From Chloroflexota bacterium (GTDB lineage: Bacteria; Chloroflexota; Anaerolineae; Aggregatilineales; Phototrophicaceae), in NCBI GenBank assembly GCA_023392115.1, contig JAEVZT010000611.1, forward strand, positions 1 through 5,625: DNA of 5,625 bases, read 5' to 3'. Shown here piece after piece: positions 1 to 5,625 of the stretch; position 1 is the first letter of the stretch, and each line of letters begins with the position of its first letter. The translations under genes were made by a program, and so were the position numbers. A model generated the notes under the pieces. The model was not told the DNA's origin and ran no database searches. It saw only the letters and a list, made by a program, of their open reading frames with translations.

Positions 1-527
1 GGTTGCGCGTGACGGTTGTCCCCGCTCGTACCCCCGCCGAAACCGTCCTCGCCATGAATCCGGCGGGCGTTTTCCTGAGCAACGGTCCGGGCGACCCCGC
101 CGCCGTCACCTGCATGATTGACAACACGCGCGGACTGCTCGGCAAAGTGCCGATCTTCGACATCTGCCTCGGACACCAAATCCTCGCGCTGGCGCTCGGC
201 GGGAAAACTGAGAAGATGCGCTTCGGGCATCGCGGCGGCAACCAGCCGGTCAAGAACCTGCTGACCGGCGTGATCGAGATCAGCAGCCACAATCACGGCT
301 TCGCAGTCACGCCCGACAGTGAACTTAACGGCGCGGAAGTGACGCACATCAACCTCAACGACCAGACGATCGAGGGCTTGCGCCACGTCGAACTCGGCGC
401 GTTCAGCGTCCAGTATCACCCGGAAGCGTCGCCGGGTCCGCACGACTCGCTCTACTTGTTCGACGAGTTCGTCGAGCGGGTGAAACGCGAGGGGAAACAG
501 CAAATTCAGGCAGTCACCACGAAGTAG
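1..527 (+). CDS. carA: Carbamoyl-phosphate synthase small subunit, 3' part (5' end outside window)
   Basis: This is the glutaminase subunit of carbamoyl-phosphate synthetase. It hydrolyses glutamine and passes ammonia to CarB in the cytoplasm, feeding arginine and pyrimidine synthesis. The visible 174 codons (first whole codon at base 3) cover most of the class I glutamine amidotransferase domain. Numbering from that codon, the nucleophile is Cys55 in FDICLGHQ (bases 165-167) and the other catalytic residues are His139 and Glu141 in YHPEAS. The Cys-to-His spacing of 84 residues equals that of E. coli CarA (269 to 353). SNGPGDP at residues 26-32 is also typical. About 200 N-terminal residues expected from the family's usual length near 380 are missing because the window starts inside the gene, so the TTG at base 3 is an internal leucine codon and not a start. 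The residue two before the nucleophile is Asp where Gly is common. The stop lies 3 bases before carB, so the two are surely co-transcribed. Confidence 0.96.
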   Translation, partial: LRVTVVPARTPAETVLAMNPAGVFLSNGPGDPAAVTCMIDNTRGLLGKVPIFDICLGHQILALALGGKTEKMRFGHRGGNQPVKNLLTGVIEISSHNHGFAVTPDSELNGAEVTHINLNDQTIEGLRHVELGAFSVQYHPEASPGPHDSLYLFDEFVERVKREGKQQIQAVTTK

Positions 528-530
528 CCC

Positions 531-3500
531 ATGCCCAAACGAACTGACATTCAAACGATCCTGATCATCGGCTCCGGTCCCATCGTCATCGGGCAGGGGT
601 GCGAATTTGATTACAGCGGCGTACAGGCGTGTAAAGTCCTGCGCGCGCAGGGATACCGCGTCGTGCTCGTCAACTCGAACCCGGCGACGATCATGACCGA
701 TCCCGAATTCGCCGACTCGACCTACGTCGAACCGCTCACGCCGCAGATCGTCGAGCAGATCATCGAGCGCGAAAAACCCGACGCGCTGCTGCCGACCGTT
801 GGCGGACAGACGGCGCTCAACCTGACGAAGGCGCTGGCGGAAAGCGGCGCGCTCGAACGTCACGGCGTCGAGCTGATCGGCGCGGTGCTGCCGAGCATCG
901 AACTGGCAGAAGATCGCCAGTTGTTCAAAGATGCGATGCAAGAGGTTGGCTTGCGCTGCCCGCCGAGCGCGGTTGTCGACTCGGTTGAGGGCGCGATCGC
1001 CGCCGCTGAACAAATCGGCTACCCGGTGCTGATCCGCCCCTCGTTCACGCTTGGCGGATCGGGCGGCGGCGTGGCGTTCGACGAGGCGGAGCTGCGTCAG
1101 GTCGCCGAGCGCGGCATCAGGCTGAGTCCGGTTGGCGAAGTGCTGATCGAGATGAGCGTGCTCGGCTGGAAAGAGTACGAGCTTGAGGTCATGCGCGACG
1201 TGAGCGGCAATTTCGTCGTCGTCTGCACGATCGAGAATCTTGACCCGATGGGCGTCCACACCGGCGACAGCATCACCGTTGCCCCGGCGCAAACGCTGAC
1301 CGACAAGGAACTTCAGCGCTTACGCAATATGGCGCGGACAGTCCTTGATCGCGTCGGCTTGGCGACCGGCGGCGCGAACGTCCAATTTGCAGTCAACCCC
1401 GCTGACGGCGAGGTCTACGTGATCGAGATGAACCCGCGCGTGTCGCGCTCGTCGGCGCTGGCGAGCAAGGCGACCGGCTTCCCGATCGCCAAGATCGCCG
1501 CGCTGCTGGCGGTCGGCTTCACGCTTGACGAAATCCCGAACGACATCACGCGCGTGACGCCCGCCAGTTTCGAACCATCGCTCGACTACGTGGTCGTCAA
1601 AATTCCGCGCTGGGACTTCGACAAGTTCCCCGGCGCGGACCGGACGCTCGGTCCGCAGATGAAGGCGATCGGTGAGGTGATGGCGATTGGGCGGACGTTC
1701 CCTGAAGCGCTGCAAAAGGGGATTCGCTCGCTTGACATCGGCGTGATGGGCTTCGGCTACCGCCAGTTTGAAGCCTCGCCGGAAGCCCTGCGGATGCCGA
1801 CGGCACAGCGGCTGTTCCAAGTGGCATCGGCGCTGAGTCAGGGGCTGACGCCGCAGGAGATCGTCGAACAGACTGGCTTCGATTACTGGTTTGTCTGCCA
1901 GCTTGCCGAAATCGAGGCGCTGCGCGAATGGGCGGTCGGGCAGTCGCCCGATCAACTGGCGGCGGAAGACTTCCTTAAGCTCAAGCGGTACGGCTTCAGC
2001 GACGCGCATCTGACGCAGCTGATGGGGACGACCGAAACGGCGCTGCGCGCTCGGCGCAAGACGCTCGGCGTCGCCCCGAGCTATTACCGCGTCGATACGT
2101 GCGCGGCGGAATTTGAAGCGCACACGCCGTACCTGTATTCAACCTACGAAGACGACGACGAGTCGTTCCCGACCGATCGCCCGAAGGTGATGATCCTCGG
2201 CGGCGGACCCAACCGCATCGGGCAGGGGATCGAGTTTGATTACTGCTGCGTCCACGCCTGTTTCGCGCTGCGCGACATGGGTTACGAGACGATCATGGTC
2301 AACTGCAACCCGGAGACGGTCAGCACCGATAACGATACAGCGGACAGCCTGTATTTCGAGCCGCTGACCGCCGAGGATGTGCTCAACATCATCGACCGCG
2401 AGAAGCCAGACGGCGTCCTTGTCCAGTTCGGCGGGCAGACGCCGCTCAACATCGCGCGGACGCTGGTGAACGCCGGCGCGCCGATCTGGGGCACGTCGGT
2501 TGAGACGATCGATCTCGCCGAAGACCGCGACCGCTTCCACCTCTTGATGCAGGAGCTTGACATTCCGCAGCCGCCCGGCGACACCGCAATCAGCCGCGAC
2601 GAGGCGCTCGAAGTTGCGCGGCGCATCGGCTACCCGGTGCTCGTGCGCCCGAGCTACGTCCTCGGCGGGCGCGGCATGGCGATCGTCTTCGACGACGAGA
2701 TGCTGATTTCGTGGCTCGACAAACACATCCAGTGGGGCGAGCACCCGATCCTGATCGACCAGTTCCTTGACGACGCCTTTGAAATTGACGTTGACGCGCT
2801 GTGCGACGGCGAGGAAGTCACGATCGGCGGCATCATGCAGCATATCGAGGAAGCGGGCGTCCACAGCGGCGACTCGGCGTGCGTCCTGCCGCCGTACAAG
2901 ATCAGCTATTATCACGTCGAAATCATCCGCGAGTACACCGAGCGGATCGGCAAGGCGCTGGGGGTCAAGGGGCTGTTTAACATCCAGTTCGCCATCCGCG
3001 ATGAAGTGGTTTATGTGCTGGAAGTCAACCCGCGCGCCAGCCGGACGGTTCCGTTTGTCAGCAAGGCGACAGGCGTCCCGCTCGCCCGCTACGCCGCGCA
3101 GATCGCCGCCGGAAAGACGCTGGCGGAAATCGGCTTCACCGACGAGCCGCGCGTCGATGGCTTCTTCGTCAAAGAGGCGGTGCTGCCGTTCCAGAAGTTC
3201 CCCGGCGTCGACGCGCGCCTCGGACCTGAAATGCGCTCGACCGGCGAGGTGATGGGGCACGCGTCGAGCTTTGGGCACGCCTTCGCCAAAGCGGAAGTGG
3301 CGGCGAGTACGAAACTGCCGCAGGATGGAACGGTTTTCATCAGCGTGACGCCGTTCGACCGCGGCGCGGTGACGAAGATCGCGCGCGACTTCCACGCCAT
3401 GAGCTTCAAACTCATCGGCACGCGCGGGACGGCAGCGTATCTGTCGAGCGTCGGCATTCCGGTTGAGGCGATCAACAAGGTGAGCGACGGATCGCCACAT

Positions 3501-3722
3501 GTTGTCGACCTGATCCGCGCCGGAAAGATTGACCTGATCATCAACACGCCGCGCGGCGGGCAGGCGCACTACGACGGCACGCTGATACGCGGGACGGCGC
3601 ACCTGTACGGCGTGCCGATCATCACGACGATGAGCGCGGCGCAGGCGGTGGTGCAGGGTATCCGCGCGCTGCGGCAGAAGCCGCTCAAGGTGCGGAGCTT
3701 ACAGGCGCACCATCACGCGTGA
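531..3722 (+). CDS. carB: Carbamoyl-phosphate synthase large subunit, complete
   Basis: This 1063-residue subunit (E. coli CarB has 1073) makes carbamoyl phosphate from bicarbonate, CarA-derived ammonia and two ATP. The domains in order are: carboxyphosphate half, about 1-400, with [10 protein letters not shown] at 14-23 and EMNPR at 299-303; oligomerisation domain, about 400-550; carbamoyl-phosphate half, about 550-930, with [10 protein letters not shown] at 557-566 and EVNPR at 831-835; and the MGS-like allosteric domain, about 935-1058. Glu299/Asn301 and Glu831/Asn833 match the metal/ATP residues of the two ATP-grasp sites (E. coli 299/301 and 841/843). Thr964, Thr967 and Lys983 fall exactly ten residues before E. 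coli Thr974, Thr977 and Lys993, which bind UMP/IMP, so nucleotide control is plausible (inference). ATG at 531 is chosen because it begins MPKRTDIQ and sits 3 bases after the carA stop. No good Shine-Dalgarno is visible, so translational coupling to carA is likely. No frameshift is seen, and no terminator lies directly after the stop. Confidence 0.98.
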   Translation: MPKRTDIQTILIIGSGPIVIGQGCEFDYSGVQACKVLRAQGYRVVLVNSNPATIMTDPEFADSTYVEPLTPQIVEQIIEREKPDALLPTVGGQTALNLTKALAESGALERHGVELIGAVLPSIELAEDRQLFKDAMQEVGLRCPPSAVVDSVEGAIAAAEQIGYPVLIRPSFTLGGSGGGVAFDEAELRQVAERGIRLSPVGEVLIEMSVLGWKEYELEVMRDVSGNFVVVCTIENLDPMGVHTGDSITVAPAQTLTDKELQRLRNMARTVLDRVGLATGGANVQFAVNPADGEVYVIEMNPRVSRSSALASKATGFPIAKIAALLAVGFTLDEIPNDITRVTPASFEPSLDYVVVKIPRWDFDKFPGADRTLGPQMKAIGEVMAIGRTFPEALQKGIRSLDIGVMGFGYRQFEASPEALRMPTAQRLFQVASALSQGLTPQEIVEQTGFDYWFVCQLAEIEALREWAVGQSPDQLAAEDFLKLKRYGFSDAHLTQLMGTTETALRARRKTLGVAPSYYRVDTCAAEFEAHTPYLYSTYEDDDESFPTDRPKVMILGGGPNRIGQGIEFDYCCVHACFALRDMGYETIMVNCNPETVSTDNDTADSLYFEPLTAEDVLNIIDREKPDGVLVQFGGQTPLNIARTLVNAGAPIWGTSVETIDLAEDRDRFHLLMQELDIPQPPGDTAISRDEALEVARRIGYPVLVRPSYVLGGRGMAIVFDDEMLISWLDKHIQWGEHPILIDQFLDDAFEIDVDALCDGEEVTIGGIMQHIEEAGVHSGDSACVLPPYKISYYHVEIIREYTERIGKALGVKGLFNIQFAIRDEVVYVLEVNPRASRTVPFVSKATGVPLARYAAQIAAGKTLAEIGFTDEPRVDGFFVKEAVLPFQKFPGVDARLGPEMRSTGEVMGHASSFGHAFAKAEVAASTKLPQDGTVFISVTPFDRGAVTKIARDFHAMSFKLIGTRGTAAYLSSVGIPVEAINKVSDGSPHVVDLIRAGKIDLIINTPRGGQAHYDGTLIRGTAHLYGVPIITTMSAAQAVVQGIRALRQKPLKVRSLQAHHHA

Positions 3723-3789
3723 AGGGGGATGCAGCTCATTGATGCAAATTTGTCATCAGTGTATCCTTGGAGTGTGTTCGGAACACCCC

Positions 3790-3844
3790 TGCCGGAGGCT
3801 CAAAGCCTCCGGCAATAATAAGAAAGCCGTCTAAAGACGGCTGA
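3790..3844 (+). repeat. Two-hairpin repeat module A, forward copy
   Basis: The first palindrome has arms GCCGGAGGCT (3791-3800) and AGCCTCCGGC (3804-3813) with loop CAA. An outer T3790/A3814 pair gives 11 bp. An A-rich linker of 11 bases (3814-3824) leads to the second palindrome AGCCGTCTAAAGACGGCT (3825-3842), with a 7-bp stem and TAAA loop, followed by GA. It is nearly identical to module C (4488-4540); they differ only in the linker. On the minus strand the second palindrome is followed by a T-rich run, so it could also act as a terminator in that direction. Confidence 0.9.
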
Positions 3845-3893
3845 CTGCAGTATGCGTAGTTGATGGTAGGACTTCGATCTGCTTGAGTTGTAT

Positions 3894-3948
3894 TCAGCCC
3901 ACTTTAGTGGGCTTCTTTTTCGCTTGCCGGAGGCTTTGAGCCTCCGGT
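3894..3948 (-). repeat. Two-hairpin repeat module B, inverted copy
   Basis: This is module A's arrangement read on the minus strand. The AGCC-type palindrome is AGCCCACTTTAGTGGGCT (3896-3913). A pyrimidine-rich 12-base linker (3914-3925) follows, then GCCGGAGGCT (3926-3935), loop TTG, and AGCCTCCGG (3939-3947). The last base of the second arm is T instead of C, leaving a 9-bp stem. Compared with A, two base pairs of the AGCC stem are exchanged on both sides, so pairing is kept. A and B are separated by 3845-3893 and together form a BIME-like doublet, 3790-3948. Confidence 0.88.
3896..3920 (+). terminator. Candidate intrinsic terminator for carAB
   Basis: The hairpin AGCCCAC-TTTA-GTGGGCT (3896-3913) is followed directly by TCTTTTT (3914-3920), the form of a rho-independent terminator on the plus strand. 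It lies 173 bases after the carB stop and is the first such structure downstream of that gene with a T tract in the right orientation. It is also part of repeat module B, so termination may be a side effect of the repeat. The 7-bp stem is short but GC-rich. Confidence 0.5.
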
Positions 3949-4031
3949 TTGCGGTCCTCTTATATTCAACTGCGAATTCCCCGTGTACCATCTAGAGAAC
4001 GCAGCCGCTTTAGACACCGAAAGTCCCCAAA

Positions 4032-4448
4032 ATGCCGTTCTGGAAATGCTATTACCACATCACTTGGACAACGAAGTATCGACAGCCTCTCATCACGCCG
4101 CAGATCGAAACGATTGTGTTTGCAGCAATTGAGCAAAAGGCGATAGAACTCAACAGCGAAATTCTTGCGCTGAACGGCGTTGAAGATCACGTTCACATAG
4201 CAGTATGTATTCCGCCACGCGTGTCGATTAGCCATTGGATTGGGCAGGTTAAGGGGGCGGCATCACACGCTGTCAACATTGCGTTGGAATCGCAGCCTTT
4301 GCCATTTCACTGGCAAGATGGTTATGGTGTCCTCACATTCGGTGCAAGGAATTTACCAACGGTTGTCGACTACATTACCCATCAGAAGGAACACCATGCC
4401 GCTGGACGCATACAGCCGTACTTGGAACAGTCAGACGACGCGAGTTAA
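4032..4448 (+). CDS. tnpA: IS200/IS605-type Y1 (HUH) transposase, possibly REP-associated
   Basis: This is a 138-residue single-domain protein of the Y1_Tnp (Transposase_17) family, which cuts and joins single-stranded DNA next to hairpins through a tyrosine-DNA link. The start MPFWKCYYHITWTTKYR is the usual first strand of the fold. The metal-binding HUH motif is His53-Val-His55 in EDHVHIAV. The probable nucleophile is Tyr114 in DYITHQKEHH, with the conserved Gln118 one helical turn on. Length is normal for the family and no stop or frameshift interrupts it, so it may be active. ATG 4032 is chosen because it gives the complete N-terminal motif. No clear Shine-Dalgarno or promoter was found upstream. 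GC is about 51% by hand count over 4081-4440, well below carB. Paired hairpin repeats on both sides are the likely DNA substrates. Whether it is a true IS200-like insertion element or a domesticated RAYT cannot be settled from one copy. Confidence 0.9.
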   Translation: MPFWKCYYHITWTTKYRQPLITPQIETIVFAAIEQKAIELNSEILALNGVEDHVHIAVCIPPRVSISHWIGQVKGAASHAVNIALESQPLPFHWQDGYGVLTFGARNLPTVVDYITHQKEHHAAGRIQPYLEQSDDAS

Positions 4449-4453
4449 CAGTT

Positions 4454-4482
4454 AGTGGCGTTACCTGATTAGTCAACGCACT
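4454..4482. other. Imperfect hairpin just after the transposase gene
   Basis: AGT (4454-4456), an unpaired G (4457) and GCGTT (4458-4462) can pair with AACGC (4475-4479) and ACT (4480-4482), making an 8-bp stem with one bulged base and a 12-base loop. It starts 6 bases after the tnpA stop. Bulged hairpins occur at the ends of IS200/IS605 elements, so this could be a substrate. It has no T tract and makes a poor terminator. An 8-bp imperfect stem may also be chance. Confidence 0.3.
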
Positions 4483-4487
4483 TTCCC

Positions 4488-4540
4488 GCCGGAGGCTCAA
4501 AGCCTCCGGCAATAACAAAAAGCCGTCTAAAGACGGCTGA
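4488..4540 (+). repeat. Two-hairpin repeat module C, forward copy
   Basis: Arms GCCGGAGGCT (4488-4497) and AGCCTCCGGC (4501-4510) enclose a CAA loop. A 10-base A-rich linker (4511-4520) leads to AGCCGTCTAAAGACGGCT (4521-4538) and then GA. Both palindromes are identical to those of module A, 697 bases upstream, in the same orientation. The linker is one base shorter and has slight changes. C and the degenerate module D form the right-hand BIME-like doublet. Confidence 0.9.
4511..4538 (-). terminator. Candidate intrinsic terminator for the kinase gene
   Basis: Read on the minus strand, the hairpin AGCCGTC-TTTA-GACGGCT (4538-4521) runs straight into TTTTGTTATT (4520-4511), a reasonable rho-independent terminator. 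It is 116 bases past the stop of the minus-strand kinase gene and is built from repeat module C. It mirrors the plus-strand candidate in module B for carAB. Confidence 0.45.
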
Positions 4541-4600
4541 ATGAATAGGATGCGAGGGAACTGTTCTATGTAGGGGAACAGATCATTTAATTCTCTTTGC

Positions 4601-4650
4601 AGCCTGCTTCAGCGAGCTATCTCCCCTTGCCGGAGGCTTGAGCCTCCGGC
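4601..4650 (-). repeat. Two-hairpin repeat module D, inverted and degenerate copy
   Basis: The GCCGGAGGCT-type palindrome is intact: arms 4629-4638 and 4641-4650. It has only two unpaired bases, so in practice a 9-bp stem with a TTGA loop. Ten bases before it, AGCCTGCTTCAGCGAGCT (4601-4618) matches module B's AGCC palindrome at 13 of 18 positions but has one C-A mismatch and one T-G wobble in its stem. Orientation and spacing agree with module B, so I read it as a decayed copy. It ends 3 bases before the last base of the kinase stop codon. Confidence 0.75.
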
Positions 4651-4653
4651 GTT

Positions 4654-5625
4654 TTATTGCTGCTCGATGTCGCTTGGATGGTACTCGTCGAGGATCGAGC
4701 CGCCGATGAATTCGCGCAGCAGCGAGGTGTCCGGGATCAGCGCGTGCTGCTTGGCGGTGAACGGCATCACCCAGCGCAGGAAGGACAGCAGGCGGTTCGC
4801 CTCGATGTGGGGCGGCGTCCCCGGTTCGACCTGCAGGAGCAGCGGTTCGACCAGCGGACGCAGCGCTGCCAGTTCATATGTCAGCGCCGAGTTGAACATC
4901 ATATCGGCGTTTTCCTGATGCGGGAAGATGTGCTTCTTCTCGCCGGAGCGGACGCTGGGCCAGCGGACGATCGTGTCGGTGGCGCTATAGCCGCGGTGGA
5001 CGGCGTCGCGGGCGATGCGCCGCAGCAGGCGGACGTCGGTCGTCGGCACGCGGTTGTGGAAGTCGACGTTCAACTGCGTCAGCGCCGACACGTAGACGCG
5101 GTAAATCTTTTCCGGTGGGATGTCGGTGATCAGGTTGGGATTCAGCCCGTGAATCCCCTCGATGATCACGATCTGGTTCTCGCGCAGCTGCCCGGTGCGC
5201 CCCGCGACGCGCTTGCCCTGAATGAAGTCAAATTTCGGCAGCGCCACCTGCTCGCCGCGAATCAACTGGACAAGCTGCTCGTTGAACAGCTTCAGGTCGA
5301 TCGCTTCGAGCGCCTCGAAGTCGAAGTTGCCTTCGGCGTCGCGCGGCGTGCGCTCGCGGTCTACGAAGTAGTTGTCAAGCTCAAGCGTGTACGGGCGTAA
5401 TCCGTGCGCCAGCAGTTGAATCGACAGCCGCTTGGAGAACGTCGTCTTGCCTGACGACGACGGTCCGGCGATCAAGACAAGCCGCAGCCCCTGACTCTGG
5501 TGGCGCTCTTGAATTTCGCGCGCGGCGGTGGCGATGCTGCGCTCGTGGAGCGCCTCGGCGACGAGGATCAGTTCTTGAATTCGATCTTCGCGCACAAGCC
5601 GGTTCAACTGCCCGATGTCCTCAAC
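4654..5625 (-). CDS. Uridine/nucleoside kinase-like protein, C-terminal kinase part (5' end outside window)
   Basis: This is a P-loop NTPase of the phosphoribulokinase/uridine kinase family, probably a cytoplasmic enzyme phosphorylating a nucleoside or related sugar compound; the exact substrate cannot be read from the sequence. The reading frame is open to the window edge: before the TTG at 5607-5605 it continues upstream as VEDIGQ, so that TTG is an internal Leu. Numbering from it, Walker A is GPSSSGKT at 48-55 (bases 5466-5443), DNYFVDRERTPRD is at 78-90, and the Walker B-like strand IVIIEGIHGLNP has Glu150. FPHQENADMMFNSAL and the terminal REFIGGS are typical of large nucleoside kinases of about 550 residues. 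In these a TGS/threonyl-tRNA-synthetase-like region precedes the kinase, and NRLVREDRIQELILVAEALHE corresponds to the linker, so about 200 or more residues probably lie beyond 5625. It converges on carB with a stop TAA at 4656-4654. Confidence 0.9.
   Translation of the reverse strand, partial: VEDIGQLNRLVREDRIQELILVAEALHERSIATAAREIQERHQSQGLRLVLIAGPSSSGKTTFSKRLSIQLLAHGLRPYTLELDNYFVDRERTPRDAEGNFDFEALEAIDLKLFNEQLVQLIRGEQVALPKFDFIQGKRVAGRTGQLRENQIVIIEGIHGLNPNLITDIPPEKIYRVYVSALTQLNVDFHNRVPTTDVRLLRRIARDAVHRGYSATDTIVRWPSVRSGEKKHIFPHQENADMMFNSALTYELAALRPLVEPLLLQVEPGTPPHIEANRLLSFLRWVMPFTAKQHALIPDTSLLREFIGGSILDEYHPSDIEQQ

Larger units (their letters stand above)
3790..4650. mobile_element. Transposase gene flanked by two inverted doublets of hairpin repeats (IS200/RAYT-like locus)
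   Basis: The island between the convergent carB and kinase genes has the order module A (forward), module B (reverse), Y1 transposase, module C (forward), module D (reverse). Each module holds a GCCGGAGGCT palindrome and, 10-12 bases away, an AGCC...GGCT palindrome. IS200/IS605 transposases recognise hairpins at element ends, and REP-associated tyrosine transposases (RAYTs) are typically flanked by inverted REP doublets (BIMEs). The layout fits the second description better. No target duplication is expected for either kind and none is seen, so the outer limits given are simply those of the repeats. No TnpB or IscB gene accompanies the transposase. Lower GC than the flanking genes supports an origin distinct from theirs. 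Confidence 0.7.

Noticed and set aside
2139..3602. Long open frame (487 codons) on the minus strand opposite carB, with others at 1320-2123, 1097-1306 and 3089-3547
   Set aside because: They lie fully within a clear carB reading frame. The translations are Arg-rich or low-complexity without recognisable motifs, as expected for antisense frames of GC-rich genes.
3774..3786. Small palindrome GTGTTCGGAACAC after carB
   Set aside because: The 4-6 bp stem has a very small loop and no T tract, so it is easily explained by chance and not convincing as a terminator or operator.
3961..3966. TATATT as a -10 box for tnpA
   Set aside because: No -35-like hexamer lies at a suitable distance. The nearest candidate, TTGCGG at 3949-3954, is only 6 bases away.
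3966..4235. Minus-strand frame of 89 codons, and plus-strand frames at 3949-4146 and 4240-4455, overlapping tnpA
   Set aside because: They overlap the transposase, whose HUH and Tyr motifs mark the true frame, and show no supporting features.
4561..4581. CTGTTC...GAACAG inverted repeat in the spacer between modules C and D
   Set aside because: It is only 6 bp with a 9-base loop, has no counterpart in the left spacer, and no function can be argued.
3845..4600. Guide RNA of an IS605/IscB-type nuclease
   Set aside because: No TnpB or IscB frame is present, and the spacers 3845-3893 and 4541-4600 show no recognisable structured scaffold.
3790..4650. CRISPR array
   Set aside because: The repeats are palindromic and alternate in orientation, spacing is irregular with a gene between copies, and no cas gene is present.
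4657..5400. Open frame of 247 codons on the plus strand opposite the kinase gene
   Set aside because: It is an antisense shadow of a well-conserved kinase and has no family motif of its own.

Overview
This is a bacterial window with two high-GC housekeeping blocks facing each other tail to tail. Between them is a short, lower-GC island holding a small transposase and palindromic repeats. Hand counts give about 51% GC over 4081-4440 inside the transposase, against roughly 66-70% in sampled lines of carB. The style of the proteins (a large nucleoside kinase of the fused uridine-kinase type, a Y1 transposase with hairpin repeats, and carAB with a 3-base gap) recalls Chloroflexota, perhaps Anaerolineae. 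That placement rests on memory of protein families, not on a search, and is tentative.

Layout. 1-527 (+) is the 3' part of carA, the glutamine amidotransferase subunit of carbamoyl-phosphate synthetase. 531-3722 (+) is a complete carB, the large synthetase subunit, with both ATP-grasp halves and the allosteric domain. 3723-4031 has no gene: 3723-3789 shows nothing convincing, 3790-3948 is an inverted doublet of two-hairpin repeats, and 3949-4031 is an unremarkable leader. 4032-4448 (+) is an intact-looking IS200/IS605-type (Y1, HUH) or REP-associated transposase. 4449-4650 holds an imperfect hairpin and a second inverted repeat doublet. 4654-5625 (-) is the C-terminal kinase part of a uridine/nucleoside kinase-like protein whose 5' end lies beyond the window.

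How it fits together. CarA releases ammonia from glutamine and CarB uses it to make carbamoyl phosphate for arginine and pyrimidines. The convergent kinase belongs to a nucleoside-phosphorylating family, but convergent genes need not be functionally linked. The most interesting part is the island. Four copies of a module made of two adjacent palindromes are arranged forward-reverse, transposase, forward-reverse. The second palindrome shows paired base changes between copies, which points to selection on hairpin shape. The T-rich linkers next to it could make each doublet a two-way transcription terminator between the converging carB and kinase genes.
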